Source of the DNA: Ignavibacteriales bacterium
GTDB taxonomy: Bacteria; Bacteroidota; Ignavibacteria; Ignavibacteriales; Melioribacteraceae
Assembly (NCBI GenBank): GCA_016177735.1
Contig: JACOUS010000030.1
Coordinates: 62,001 to 126,000, forward strand
DNA: 64,000 nt
Direction: 5' to 3'
How positions within the stretch are numbered: position 1 is the first letter of the stretch; every line of letters begins with the position of its first letter. A program made the translations under genes and the position numbers. Positions 17,538 to 26,747 of the stretch are shown piece by piece. The notes under the pieces were generated by a model. That model was not told the origin of the DNA. It did not search any database and worked only from the letters and a program-made list of their open reading frames with translations.

Positions 17538-17580
17538 TACGCGACCCTGAAGGTCGTCGAGACCTTCAAGGTCTGGACGT
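17538..17580. repeat. Imperfect hairpin repeat before fumC
   Basis: A 13-base arm GACCCTGAAGGTC (17543-17555) faces GACCTTCAAGGTC (17561-17573) with one mismatch and a 5-base loop; the shorter outer arms TTACG and CGTAA extend it. There is no T-run behind it, so it is more like a dispersed palindrome than a terminator. The remainder of 17505-17671 shows no gene. Confidence 0.55.
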
Positions 17581-17671
17581 AAATTCCATAATCCATTTCA
17601 CAAAACTTATTTTGCCTTTAGTTACCATCTTCTTTAATTTTTATCACTACGAAAATCATGGAGAGTAAAAA

Positions 17672-19063
17672 ATGGAATACAGAATTGAAACAGACAGCAT
17701 GGGCGAAATCAATGTTCCTACCGGCAAATATTACGGCGCACAAACTGCGCGTTCATTGATGAATTTTAAAATCGGAGGCGAGAGATTTCCGGCTGAAATG
17801 ATCCGTGCACTTGGAATTGTAAAGAAAGCAGCAGCATTGACCAACAACGAACTCGGAATTCTTCCTTCCGAAAAATGTGAGTTGATTGTAAAAGCTGCAG
17901 ATGAAGTGATTGAAGGAAAGTTGAATGATCATTTTCCGCTTGTAGTTTGGCAGACCGGAAGCGGAACACAAACAAACATGAATACGAACGAAGTAATTTC
18001 AAACCGCGCTATCGAAATTGCCGGCGGTGTCCTCGGAAGCAAAAAACCGATTCACCCGAACGATGATGTGAACAAAGCGCAGTCAACAAACGATGCATTC
18101 CCGACGGCTATTCATGTTGCCGCAGTTGAAGAAATTTACAGAAGATTAATTCCGATGGTTACAAAATTGCGCGATGCACTCGATGCAAAAGCAAAAGAGT
18201 ACAAAGACATTATCAAAATCGGAAGAACACATTTGATGGATGCAACTCCGTTAACATTGGGGCAAGAATTTTCCGGTTATGCACAACAGTTAACAAACGG
18301 ATTGGAAAGAATCTCGGATAGTTTAAAAAGATTGTATGAAATTCCGCTTGGCGGAACTGCAGTAGGAACCGGATTGAATACTCATCCCGATTATGCTGTA
18401 AAGGTTGCAAAGAAAATTTCCGAGTTGACCGGCAAGCCATTTAGAACAGCGCAAAACAAATTTGAAGCAATGGCTGGCAAAGACGCACTTGTGGAAATGA
18501 GCGGCACATTGAAAACATTGGCGGCATCACTGATGAAAATTGCAAACGATCTACGCTGGCTCGGCTCGGGTCCGCGCTGCGGAATAGGAGAAATATCGCT
18601 TCCCGAAAATGAGCCGGGCAGTTCAATCATGCCGGGTAAAGTAAACCCGACACAGTCGGAAGCATTGACGATGGTTTGCATTCAAGTTTTTGGAAACGAT
18701 GTTACAATTAATTTTGCCGGTGCAAGCGGAAATTTTGAGCTGAATGTTTTTATGCCGGTAATTGCTTTCAACATTTTGCAATCAATAAAATTGCTTGCCG
18801 ATGCATGTGAAAGTTTCAGCGAGCATTGTGTTGAAGGAATTACTGCAAATGAATTGAACATCAAGAAACATCTTGATAATTCTTTGATGCTTGTTACTTC
18901 GCTCAACCCGGTCATTGGTTACGATAACGCCGCCAAAGCTGCAAAGAAAGCACACAAAGAAAACAAGACATTAAAAGAAGCCGCACTCGAACTTGGTTTG
19001 TTAACCTCAGAAAAATTTGACGAAGTGGTGCGCCCCGAAAAAATGATTGGACCGAAAAAATAA
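17672..19063 (+). CDS. fumC: Class II fumarate hydratase
   Basis: A 463-residue enzyme of the fumarase/aspartase superfamily that interconverts fumarate and malate in the TCA cycle. The signature [13 protein letters not shown] is present, as are [41 protein letters not shown] and [20 protein letters not shown]. The length and the TNMNTNEV form fit fumarase rather than aspartase. A GGAG element precedes the ATG. It is a single-gene unit closed by a terminator. Confidence 0.95.
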   Translation: MEYRIETDSMGEINVPTGKYYGAQTARSLMNFKIGGERFPAEMIRALGIVKKAAALTNNELGILPSEKCELIVKAADEVIEGKLNDHFPLVVWQTGSGTQTNMNTNEVISNRAIEIAGGVLGSKKPIHPNDDVNKAQSTNDAFPTAIHVAAVEEIYRRLIPMVTKLRDALDAKAKEYKDIIKIGRTHLMDATPLTLGQEFSGYAQQLTNGLERISDSLKRLYEIPLGGTAVGTGLNTHPDYAVKVAKKISELTGKPFRTAQNKFEAMAGKDALVEMSGTLKTLAASLMKIANDLRWLGSGPRCGIGEISLPENEPGSSIMPGKVNPTQSEALTMVCIQVFGNDVTINFAGASGNFELNVFMPVIAFNILQSIKLLADACESFSEHCVEGITANELNIKKHLDNSLMLVTSLNPVIGYDNAAKAAKKAHKENKTLKEAALELGLLTSEKFDEVVRPEKMIGPKK

Positions 19064-19074
19064 TTCCAAATAGC

Positions 19075-19104
19075 AGAGCAGATTTTTAATCTGCTCTTTT
19101 TTTA
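19075..19104 (+). terminator. Rho-independent terminator after fumC
   Basis: A perfect 10-bp stem (AGAGCAGATT with AATCTGCTCT) with a TTT loop is followed by a run of six T residues, 12 bases after the fumC stop. Confidence 0.9.
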
Positions 19105-19153
19105 TCTATGTACATCATAATTAATGCTTCAATTAAGGGGGAGATAATTATTC

Positions 19154-19537
19154 ATGATTGACGTCTCATATACCATTCTGTACGTAAAAGATCAACAAGC
19201 GAGTGCAAAGTTTTATTCAAATGTTTTGAGTAAAGAGCCGCGGCTTAACGTGCCCGGGATGACGGAATTTGACATGGCGGAAAAATCTGTTTTAGGTTTA
19301 ATGCCTGAGGTAGGAATAAAAAGACTACTTGGAGAAAAACTTCCCGATCCTTCGCAAGCAAACGGAATTCCACGCGCAGAAATTTATTTGATGGTAGATA
19401 AACCTCAAGAATATTTTGAACGCGCAATAAAAAACGGTGCTAGTGAGTTGAGCAAATTAGAAAAAAGAAATTGGGGGCATCACGCCGCTTACTGTCTAGA
19501 TCCCGACGGCCATGTTCTCGCTTTTGCGAAAGAATAA
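19154..19537 (+). CDS. VOC/glyoxalase-superfamily protein
   Basis: A 127-residue single-domain protein of the vicinal oxygen chelate fold: the beta-alpha-beta start DVSYTILYVKDQQASAKFYSNVL, a second half with PRAEIYLMVDKPQEYFERAIKNGA and the end GHHAAYCLDPDGHVLAFAKE. Metal ligands at the usual places (an early His or Glu, the His and Glu near the end) are not all visible, so catalytic activity is uncertain and the substrate is unknown. It stands alone between two terminators. Confidence 0.8.
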   Translation: MIDVSYTILYVKDQQASAKFYSNVLSKEPRLNVPGMTEFDMAEKSVLGLMPEVGIKRLLGEKLPDPSQANGIPRAEIYLMVDKPQEYFERAIKNGASELSKLEKRNWGHHAAYCLDPDGHVLAFAKE

Positions 19538-19652
19538 AACAAACATAGGGTGTAGTGGTGAATGGATTGAAAACGTTTGCGCGGCATTTCTGTTCATGAT
19601 GCATTGGTCAAATTATATCAACTGCGCATTCAATTTTATAAATAGCATGTCT

Positions 19653-19686
19653 AAAAAAAGCGAATCAACATGATCCGCTTTTTTAT
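19653..19686. terminator. Bidirectional terminator between converging genes
   Basis: A 14-bp stem with one mismatch (AAAAAAGCGAATCA facing TGATCCGCTTTTTT) around an ACA loop, with A and T runs on its two sides. It lies between the VOC gene on the plus strand and the M28 peptidase on the minus strand and can serve both. Confidence 0.8.
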
Positions 19687-19710
19687 AACTGTAAAAAAAT
19701 GAAACGCTTC

Positions 19711-21510
19711 TTACTTCGCAATCAATTCAAGATTAAGTGTTGCTTCTTTCCCATCGCGAAGTACAACAACATCAACTTTGTCGCCGGGCGAAAATTCACC
19801 CATCGCGTACATGAAATCGTAAATGTTGTTTACTGTTTTTGCACCGAACTTAATAATGACATCGCCGGGTTTCATTCCGCCTTTTGCCGCCGGACCGCCT
19901 TCGGTAACTCCTGAAATTTTATAACCGCTTCCGTTGTAACCGAATTCCGGAACAGTGCCAACGGTAACTTTAGAACGCGCAGCTCCTCTGTTGGAAGGCT
20001 CTTCCACTTTTACATAATCGGGTCGTGCAGTGTTCGTTTGTATTGCGTCCGCGATATCGAATACATAATTAGCAACAAGTTCTTCTCCGGCTGTGTTGAT
20101 TTTGTCTGCATCGTCCGATGGTTTGTGATAATCCGAATGAGTGCCGGTAAAAAAGAAGAGTACCGGAATATTTTTATTTGTAAATGCCTGATGGTCGCTT
20201 CCGCCTGAACCTGAATCGTTCAACGCAAGTTTCAACTCATACTTATTTTTTTCATTGAGAAGCTCTTTCCACTTTGAAGAAGTGCCGGCGCCGATGACCG
20301 TTAAAGATTTTTCATCATTCAATCTTCCGATCATATCCATGTTCAACATTGCCGCAATATTTTTAAGGTCGATCGGACAGTTGTTTGTGAAATAAGTAGA
20401 GCCGAGCAAGCCGAGTTCCTCTCCGCTGAAGGCAATAAAAATTATACTTCTCTTCAATTCGTTTTTTATTGAAGCAAATTTTTCTGCAAGTTCAAGCAAA
20501 CCCGTTGTGCCGGAAGCATTATCATCAGCACCGTTATGAATTTGCTTATCACTTCCTTTGTACATCGATGCAGTGAGATACTGATCAATGCCGAGATGAT
20601 CGTAATGTGCGCCGATTACAAGAAATTCATTTTTCAATTGGGGATCATTTCCTTCCAAAAATCCGGCAACGTTGCGTGCAATTTTTTCTATTTCTTTTAC
20701 TTCAGTTGCTAATTCTACTTTGACATTTTTGAAAACAAACGATGCCGGTTTCTTTTGCGCATCAATTTGTTTTTGATAATCAGCGAGATTTAGATTTTGT
20801 GATTTGAAGATTTCATCGGCAATATTTCTTTTAATTTGTACGGCAGAAAAATCTTTGATGCCGGCGGCACCATCGTATCTCAATTCCATCAAGCGGTCTT
20901 CATCGTTGTGAGGCAAGTAACCGTTTACAAAAATAATTCCTACAGCACCTTTATCACGTGCTGCGGAGGCTTTTTGTCTGAAAGAAGCGTAACGATCAAA
21001 TTCCGATTTTGCACTGTCGTGTTCGGCATGATATCTCATCGCCACAACAATTTTCCCTTTTACATCGATGCCGTCATAATCATCGTAATTGAGCTTGGGT
21101 GCGGAAATTCCATAGCCCACAAAAACCAATTCCGCAGATACTTTTCCTTTGCCTGAAAAAGGCGCGGTGATATAATCTTTTTTTACTGCAAGCGGTTTTT
21201 TCACTCCGTTAATATCAAATGATAATCCATTTGCGTCAGTCAGTTCAACGCTTTCAATAAATGAAAATTCCTGGAAAAAATTTCCGTTGAATAAAGGAAG
21301 CAAGCCGGAAGAGCTGAATTGATTTTTAATATAATCGCCGGCAATTCTTTCTTCGGGTGAGCCGGTAAATCTGCCTTTGAGATCATCGGAAGCGAGATAA
21401 GTTATGTGAGCTTTGATATCCTTTGCGGTAATTTGAGGATCGAACCATGTCCTTTGTGCTGATGTGATAGAACTAATGATAAACAGAAGAAGCAGTATTA
21501 TTCTTTTCAT
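19711..21510 (-). CDS. Secreted M28-family aminopeptidase with PA and PDZ domains
   Basis: A 599-residue protein. A signal peptide (first 18 residues, ending at SAQ) is followed by a PA-like region (about 110-240), an M28 zinc peptidase domain and a C-terminal PDZ domain (about 500-599, with GGMKPGDVIIKFGAKTV). Metal and catalytic motifs are GAHYDHLG, HNGADDNASGTTGLLE, AFSGEELGLLGS, NMDMIGR and THSDYHKPSDD. It should trim peptides outside the cytoplasm. It is a single gene, convergent with the VOC gene. Confidence 0.92.
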   Translation of the reverse strand: MKRIILLLLFIISSITSAQRTWFDPQITAKDIKAHITYLASDDLKGRFTGSPEERIAGDYIKNQFSSSGLLPLFNGNFFQEFSFIESVELTDANGLSFDINGVKKPLAVKKDYITAPFSGKGKVSAELVFVGYGISAPKLNYDDYDGIDVKGKIVVAMRYHAEHDSAKSEFDRYASFRQKASAARDKGAVGIIFVNGYLPHNDEDRLMELRYDGAAGIKDFSAVQIKRNIADEIFKSQNLNLADYQKQIDAQKKPASFVFKNVKVELATEVKEIEKIARNVAGFLEGNDPQLKNEFLVIGAHYDHLGIDQYLTASMYKGSDKQIHNGADDNASGTTGLLELAEKFASIKNELKRSIIFIAFSGEELGLLGSTYFTNNCPIDLKNIAAMLNMDMIGRLNDEKSLTVIGAGTSSKWKELLNEKNKYELKLALNDSGSGGSDHQAFTNKNIPVLFFFTGTHSDYHKPSDDADKINTAGEELVANYVFDIADAIQTNTARPDYVKVEEPSNRGAARSKVTVGTVPEFGYNGSGYKISGVTEGGPAAKGGMKPGDVIIKFGAKTVNNIYDFMYAMGEFSPGDKVDVVVLRDGKEATLNLELIAK

Positions 21511-21656
21511 TTTAACCTCTGCTGAATTTGACGGTAGGTAAAATAATATTATTTGTTTGCGTTAAGCAAAAATATTTTTTGCGGATTAATCGGAATATTT
21601 TTTGTGAGAATCGTTTTATAGTAAAACAATTCTTGTTTTGTTGAAGCAGAAAAAAT

Positions 21657-22379
21657 TTATTCCGGTACATGAACCAGAAAATATTCTCTCGCGGTCTTTC
21701 CGATTTGTGAAGCTTGTTCGATTGTCATGTGGAGTTCGCTTGCATGTTCATCGCGTGCACCGGCTTCAATAATTGCGAGATCGGAACCTTTCGCAAACTT
21801 AACGAGGTTATCGCAGTATGCAGTGTCTCCGCCGTAACAAATTGATTTGCTGTCATAATGAAATTTGTAACCGAGTGATGGAATTAGTTCCGATGAAATT
21901 CCATCCGGCAAAGGTTCGCGGTGGTTAACTTTGAATGGCTGAATTTTAACCGAGTTACGCGAGAATGCTGTCTGCTTTTCAACCGGCTTCAAAATTACTT
22001 TGTACGATAATTCTTTTCCGTAAACTTGATGGAATGCGTTGTAGATACTTTTTATTTCTACGCAGCCTTTCGGGTAGTGAATTGTTAACGGAGCTTTTCT
22101 TCGCAGAACAGAAAGATAGGTGAGAAGAGACCAAACTCCACCGACATGATCGTGATGCCCGTGGCTTACAAAAATATCGGAAACTTTTATGATTGTTTCG
22201 GCGCCAACATCTTTATTCAAGTCGCGTAAAATACCGTCACCCGGATCGATAATAAAAGCGGCTTTGCTTGTGGTGAGTAAAATTCCGGTGGCGATATTTG
22301 GGATCGAACAATAAATTTTTATGAAGAAATCATCTTTGCGCCAGATAAGAGGATACTTGTGTAAGTCGGGTTGTCTCAT
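21657..22379 (-). CDS. MBL-fold metallohydrolase (RNase Z-like)
   Basis: A 240-residue metallo-beta-lactamase-fold protein. The zinc motif HGHHDHVGG is at about residues 73-81, a further Asp ligand is in CYGGDTAYC, and other histidines follow near the end. The layout resembles RNase Z and related phosphodiesterases, but the tRNase-specific exosite is not obvious. The true substrate is open. It is the last gene of the fur-feoA-feoB series on the minus strand, 15 bases after feoB. Confidence 0.82.
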   Translation of the reverse strand: MRQPDLHKYPLIWRKDDFFIKIYCSIPNIATGILLTTSKAAFIIDPGDGILRDLNKDVGAETIIKVSDIFVSHGHHDHVGGVWSLLTYLSVLRRKAPLTIHYPKGCVEIKSIYNAFHQVYGKELSYKVILKPVEKQTAFSRNSVKIQPFKVNHREPLPDGISSELIPSLGYKFHYDSKSICYGGDTAYCDNLVKFAKGSDLAIIEAGARDEHASELHMTIEQASQIGKTAREYFLVHVPE

Positions 22380-22394
22380 AGTTGCTCTATTAAA

Positions 22395-24431
22395 TTATAT
22401 TATTATTTGCGCTACCAATCCGCCGATAAAGAAAGCAGTGACCCATGTACCGATCCAAATAGCAATTCCTTCTTTCCAGCCTCTCTCTTTCAACATTACA
22501 ACGAACGAAGCGATACACGGAACGAATAATGTAATTGTAATGATTGCAACAGTTGCTTGCATCGCACTTAAATGCATGTGGAATAAACCGGCGGCGCCGA
22601 AATCTCTGCGAACCATGCCCATAACAAATGCACTGGCGGCTTCTCTCGGAAGCTTGAGCCATGTTGTTGTAAGCGGCGCCAAAAGATTCTGCCAAACATT
22701 TAAGAGTCCGGTAATTTCCATTATTCCGACTGCAAGTGCGCCGACGAAGAACCAGAATCCGGCTTCCTTCATAAAACCGTAACTTCTGAAAAATGTTTTC
22801 TTTGCAACGTTGCTCATTCTCGGAAAACGCATTATCGGGAGATCAATTAAAAGGGGAGAACTTTCGCCCGGCAGCATTTTATTTAATACTGTTGATAAAG
22901 TAATCAGCACCGTAAAAATTACGCCGGCAAATATTAAAAGCGATTGAATTCCTACTCCGCTCAAAAGAACAGTAATAACTGCAAGCTGTGCAGAGCAAGG
23001 AATTGTAAATTGTAATATTGCTGTCACAATAGATTTTTCTCTTTCGGTCCCGAGCAAACGCGTAGTAATATTTGCCATCGTGATGCATCCGAAACCAAGC
23101 ATGATTGGAATAACAGCTCTTCCGTTTAAACCAATTTTGTTGAACGCTCTATCGAGCATTGTTGCAAGGCGCGGAAGATATCCGCTGTCTTCGAGAAGTG
23201 CCATCACAAAATAGAATCCGATAACTAACGGCGTAAGCAAGAAAAGGAGATAGGTAATTGTCATTGTAATAACGCCGAACTCGCCGAAGAACAAACGCAC
23301 AAACGGATTTGAGTAATGAAATTCGGAAACTGTACCGGGCTTTGATGAAAAGTTTTTGAATTCATTTGCAAGTTGTTGATTAGCATTAATTCCATCTTTG
23401 AATGCAAATATTTTTTGCTCAACAACATTATTGTTTTGGTCGAGCACTTGAACATCAATTGTGGAAGGTGTGTAATCAGCAACAAAAGATTTTACATTAT
23501 ATTCAAACACACCTTTGCCGATTACCTTTTCAGTGTAGTTAACTATTTGCTGGGATACGAAATCTCCGATGAAGAAATAGACAAGTGTTAGCATTACTAA
23601 TAAAATCGGTATGCCGGTAAGCGGAGTTAATGAAAGTCTGCCCAGCAGATTAAATATTTCTCCTTTTTTGGAATCTTCAAACTCAACAATATCAACAATT
23701 TCGTTTACTCTATTTCTTCTCCCGATATAAATTTTTTCACGTTCATCGGCAGTACCATTCGGAATATTGTATTTATCTGAAGTTTCTTGATCGCCTTCGA
23801 GAATTAAAAGTGCTTCCGCTTGCGGAATCGATTTATCCATCACTTGCTGAAGCATAAAGTGCAGATCGAGTTGTTGATTCCCAACTTTTGCATGCTCGAT
23901 TGCATAATCGATTTTATCAAAGCCGGTTTTATTGACGGCAGAAGTTTCAATAATTTCAACGCCGAGATGCTCGGAAAGTTTTGCAGTGCTAATTCTGATT
24001 TTTCGTTTTTTCAATTCATCGGAAAAATTAAGAAGTACAGTAACCCTTTTGCCCATATCAATCAATTGCTGGGTTAGGAATAAATCCCGTTCAAGATGAA
24101 GAGCATTAACAATGTTGAGTACAACATCGGCATCCAATATTATTTCCTTGGCAACTTTTTCTTCATCATTAAAGGAAGAAACGCCGTAGATGCCGGGAGT
24201 ATCGTAAACATCTTTTCCTTTGTAATTGCTTTTTATTAACGATACTGTGGTGCCGGGGAAATTAGAAACATCAACATACATTCCGCTGAGATAATTGAAG
24301 ACGCAAGATTTGCCGACGTTAGGATTTCCAACAAGTACAACTTTTTCTTTTTTTACAAGTTGTAAAGATTCATCAAAATTTATCTGTGATTCTTTGACGG
24401 AATTGAGATTAACTATATTATCGGATTTCAT
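22395..24431 (-). CDS. feoB: Ferrous iron transporter FeoB
   Basis: A 678-residue inner-membrane Fe(II) transporter. The N-terminal G domain has GNPNVGKSCVFNYLSG (G1), DTPGIYG (G3) and LLNFSDELKKRKI in the G4 region, followed by the helical GDI-like part. The membrane part contains the two gate repeats with GFGCITMANITTRLL and the core-helix region QFTIPCSAQLAVITVLLSG. Length is normal. It lies 6 bases after feoA and is probably controlled together with fur. Confidence 0.95.
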   Translation of the reverse strand: MKSDNIVNLNSVKESQINFDESLQLVKKEKVVLVGNPNVGKSCVFNYLSGMYVDVSNFPGTTVSLIKSNYKGKDVYDTPGIYGVSSFNDEEKVAKEIILDADVVLNIVNALHLERDLFLTQQLIDMGKRVTVLLNFSDELKKRKIRISTAKLSEHLGVEIIETSAVNKTGFDKIDYAIEHAKVGNQQLDLHFMLQQVMDKSIPQAEALLILEGDQETSDKYNIPNGTADEREKIYIGRRNRVNEIVDIVEFEDSKKGEIFNLLGRLSLTPLTGIPILLVMLTLVYFFIGDFVSQQIVNYTEKVIGKGVFEYNVKSFVADYTPSTIDVQVLDQNNNVVEQKIFAFKDGINANQQLANEFKNFSSKPGTVSEFHYSNPFVRLFFGEFGVITMTITYLLFLLTPLVIGFYFVMALLEDSGYLPRLATMLDRAFNKIGLNGRAVIPIMLGFGCITMANITTRLLGTEREKSIVTAILQFTIPCSAQLAVITVLLSGVGIQSLLIFAGVIFTVLITLSTVLNKMLPGESSPLLIDLPIMRFPRMSNVAKKTFFRSYGFMKEAGFWFFVGALAVGIMEITGLLNVWQNLLAPLTTTWLKLPREAASAFVMGMVRRDFGAAGLFHMHLSAMQATVAIITITLFVPCIASFVVMLKERGWKEGIAIWIGTWVTAFFIGGLVAQIII

Positions 24432-24437
24432 ATAAAC

Positions 24438-24692
24438 CTATGACTGAATAATAACTGATATTTTTTTTGCGAGATCAAAACCGACTGCAATTTCTTGTCT
24501 GTTCTTTTGCACAACTATAGTACCGCCGGGAAGCCGCTCAATACATTTTAAAGTATCACCTTCGGTGATTCCCAATCGTATTAACTGCGAGCGGATATTT
24601 CCTTGCGGAAGATTTACAATTGTAATTGGTTTCCCTTTTTTAGCTTTATCTAAAGTGCTGTTAGGCGTTTTTGTTTGTTTTGCAGTTTGCAT
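24438..24692 (-). CDS. feoA: FeoA-domain protein
   Basis: An 84-residue protein with the SH3-like FeoA fold: ITIVNLPQGNIRSQLIRLGITEGDTLKCIERLPGGTIVVQK, then the QEIAVGFDLAKKISV end. It partners FeoB in Fe(II) uptake. The open frame extends upstream into fur, but the Met at 24692 (MQTAKQTK) is the sensible start. Even so, the start overlaps the fur gene by 32 bases, so the two are tightly coupled. Confidence 0.88.
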   Translation of the reverse strand: MQTAKQTKTPNSTLDKAKKGKPITIVNLPQGNIRSQLIRLGITEGDTLKCIERLPGGTIVVQKNRQEIAVGFDLAKKISVIIQS

Positions 24693-25125
24693 TTGTACAT
24701 TTACCAAAAATATTGAAAGAATATCCGGATATATCGAATCCAAGTTTATCGGCAACATCTTCAACTATCTTTGCAATTTTCGGTTCGGAAAATTCTTTGA
24801 TGGCGCCGCACGTTAAACAGATTAAATGATCGTGGGTCTTTTTGCCGTAGTTGGATTCATACCGGGCTTTGTTCTCACCGAAATTTCTTTTGGCAAGCAA
24901 TTCGCACGAAGCGAGAAGTTCGAGCGTGTTATAAACAGTTGCTCTCGATACATTCGAATTGTTGCTTTTCATTTTAAGATAAAGTTCATCGGCTCCAAAA
25001 TGTCCGTCGTATTCCAAAGCGTAATCAAGCACTTCAAATCTTTCGGGTGTAATTCGGTGGGTTCCTTTTTTCAAGAACTGCTTAAATTCTTCGTGAGCTA
25101 AGTTTAATTCCACTATTTTTACCAA
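24661..25125 (-). CDS. fur: Fur-family metalloregulator
   Basis: A 154-residue Fur-family repressor. The winged helix spans about 15-90 (RITPERFEVLDYAL, SRATVYNTLELL in the recognition helix). The dimerisation half has HDHLICLTCGAIKEF and a C-terminal CTNANC pair, giving a four-cysteine structural zinc site. The position ahead of feoAB suggests iron sensing; Zur or PerR function cannot be excluded from sequence. The start is TTG 25125 or GTG 25113, and no ribosome binding site is visible. Confidence 0.88.
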   Translation of the reverse strand: MVKIVELNLAHEEFKQFLKKGTHRITPERFEVLDYALEYDGHFGADELYLKMKSNNSNVSRATVYNTLELLASCELLAKRNFGENKARYESNYGKKTHDHLICLTCGAIKEFSEPKIAKIVEDVADKLGFDISGYSFNIFGKCTNANCKTNKNA

Positions 25126-25128
25126 TTA

Positions 25129-25145
25129 TTTAGATTGAGTCTACA
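25129..25145. promoter_or_regulatory. Candidate Fur-type operator in front of fur-feoAB
   Basis: A 13-bp near-perfect palindrome TAGATTGAGTCTA (25131-25143) inside an AT-rich stretch lies 6 bases before the fur start codon. Its place directly at the start of fur-feoA-feoB suggests autoregulation. That it binds this Fur protein is an inference; it does not resemble the classical GATAAT-repeat box. Confidence 0.45.
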
Positions 25146-25429
25146 TAAAATTAGGGAGTCTTGATATCAAATGCAAAAGAAATATAATTGTCTTATTAAA
25201 AAATCGTGCACTATTTTTTTGTCTTTCATTTAGTTCAAGATTTATAGAGCAAATTATGATTGGAATATTGTTGTGAAAATTTCGCTATGACTTTCATATT
25301 ATTTAATGCGGCTTTGCTCATTTGAATATAATCACAGTGGTTGATTTGTTGTGATGAAAAGATTTATTTTCGTTTGTAACTCTTCCAAAACAAACCATTT
25401 GAACTTTTTACAACCAAAAGAGGGTTAAT
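25146..25429. other. AT-rich intergenic region between fur and the dodecin gene
   Basis: About 280 bases without a gene, separating divergent units. It must hold the promoter of the dodecin gene. An inverted word pair, ATCACA (about 25332) and TTGTGAT (about 25349), and a 10-bp palindrome TTGATATCAA at 25161 are visible but not assignable. Nothing else is seen. Confidence 0.5.
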
Positions 25430-25633
25430 ATGTCAACAAGCTTTGAAGTAATCGAACGGGTCGGTATATCAACCGAGAGTATTTCCGATGCAATCAAATC
25501 AGTTGTTCTTTCTGCTCATAATGAAAAGAAGGTAGGCTGGTTCGAAGTTATCGAACAAAGAGGCAGAGTAACTTCCGAAGGGAAAGTGGAATTTCAAGTA
25601 AAAGTAAAAATCGGTAGGAAACTATCGGAATAA
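25430..25633 (+). CDS. Dodecin-family flavin-binding protein
   Basis: A 67-residue protein of dodecin size and pattern: TSFEVIERVGISTESISDAIKSVVLSAHN, then KKVGWFEVIEQRGRV and EFQVKVKIGRKL. The Trp in VGWFEV is the residue that stacks on flavin in dodecins, which store riboflavin or FMN in a 12-subunit shell. The upstream AGAGGGT is a fair ribosome binding site. It is followed after 16 bases by a peroxiredoxin. Confidence 0.88.
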   Translation: MSTSFEVIERVGISTESISDAIKSVVLSAHNEKKVGWFEVIEQRGRVTSEGKVEFQVKVKIGRKLSE

Positions 25634-25649
25634 AAGAAAGGAGTATCAA

Positions 25650-26132
25650 ATGGCTTTAAAGGTTGGCGATACGGCGCCAAATTTTTCGTTGAAGAATGCC
25701 GCTAATGAAACATACACTCTTAATGATTTTAAGGGGAAGAAAAATGTTGTGTTGTTGTTTTTCCCGGCAGTTGGTTCATCTGTCTGCGAAAAAGAATTAT
25801 GTTCAACACGGGACGGCATGAAAGATTATGAAAGTCTCGATGCACAAGTGCTGGCAATAAGTGTAGATGGACCGTTCGCACAAAAATTGTGGTCGGATAA
25901 ACATCAATTCAACTTTCCGGTATTGAGCGATTTTAATAAAGAAGTAGCTCCGGCATACGAAGCATTTTACGATGTGTGGCTTGCCGGCAAATTTGATTTA
26001 AAAGGCGTTGCGAAAAGATCGGCATTTGTCATCGATAAAAACGGTACAATCCAGTATACCGAAATTCTTGAAAATGCCGGTAACGAACCTAACTATGCAG
26101 CAATTCAGGAAACATTGAAGAAGTTGTCTTAA
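25650..26132 (+). CDS. Peroxiredoxin (AhpE/BCP-like)
   Basis: A 160-residue thioredoxin-fold peroxidase. The active-site stretch FPAVGSSVCEKELCSTRDG holds the peroxidatic Cys with Pro at -7 and Ser (in place of Thr) at -3, and a second Cys five residues later as in atypical two-Cys peroxiredoxins. An Arg is present in AKRSAFVID. It should reduce peroxides in the cytoplasm. AAAGGAG precedes the ATG, and it pairs with the dodecin gene upstream. Confidence 0.88.
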   Translation: MALKVGDTAPNFSLKNAANETYTLNDFKGKKNVVLLFFPAVGSSVCEKELCSTRDGMKDYESLDAQVLAISVDGPFAQKLWSDKHQFNFPVLSDFNKEVAPAYEAFYDVWLAGKFDLKGVAKRSAFVIDKNGTIQYTEILENAGNEPNYAAIQETLKKLS

Positions 26133-26242
26133 TATTTTTTTGTAGATTTGAAAGGGCAGACATTCGGTTTGTCCTTTTATTTTTAATAGGGGATCGTACA
26201 GTTTGCGATCTCTATATTTACGCGGCTTGTAAAGTCAGTAAA

Positions 26243-26716
26243 ATGGAGAATAAAATGGTTGAAGAAGGGAAGAAAGCTCCAAAGTTTTCGCTTTTCGACA
26301 GCAATGATATAAAAATTTCGCTCGATGATTACAAAGGCTGGAAAGTTGTTTTGTATTTTTATCCGAAAGACATGACTTCTGGCTGCACAAAAGAAGCATG
26401 CGATTTCAGGGATACTTTCCCCAATTTCAAAAAAATAAAAACTGTGGTAATCGGCATCAGCCCCGATAATGTTGCATCCCACAAAAAGTTTGCGGATAAA
26501 TATGATCTGCCTTTCACACTTTTGAGTGATGAGAAAAAAGAAGTTGTTCAAAAGTACGGCGTGTGGAAAGAAAAAAATATGTACGGAAGAAAATATATGG
26601 GTGTTGAAAGAACAACTTTTGTAATAGATGAAGAAGGGAAGATCAAAAAAATTTTTCCGAAGGTTAAAGTGAACGGTCACGTCGAAGAAGTTCTGAAAAT
26701 TCTGAAATCAAAATAG
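26243..26716 (+). CDS. bcp: Peroxiredoxin of the BCP/PrxQ type
   Basis: A 157-residue thiol peroxidase. The motif YPKDMTSGCTKEACDFRD has the peroxidatic Cys preceded by Thr at -3 and the resolving Cys at +5, typical of BCP/PrxQ. The end VERTTFVIDEEGKIKKIF carries the conserved Arg. An alternative start is the ATG at 26255. It is a second peroxiredoxin unlike the one just upstream, so the two are not a recent duplication. Confidence 0.92.
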   Translation: MENKMVEEGKKAPKFSLFDSNDIKISLDDYKGWKVVLYFYPKDMTSGCTKEACDFRDTFPNFKKIKTVVIGISPDNVASHKKFADKYDLPFTLLSDEKKEVVQKYGVWKEKNMYGRKYMGVERTTFVIDEEGKIKKIFPKVKVNGHVEEVLKILKSK

Positions 26717-26747
26717 AAATAAACCGCAAACAAATCATAAATCCGAA

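Noticed and set aside
25161-25170. Palindrome TTGATATCAA between fur and the dodecin gene
   Set aside because: It lacks the four-base gap of an FNR site and occurs once; a 10-bp AT-rich palindrome can arise by chance.
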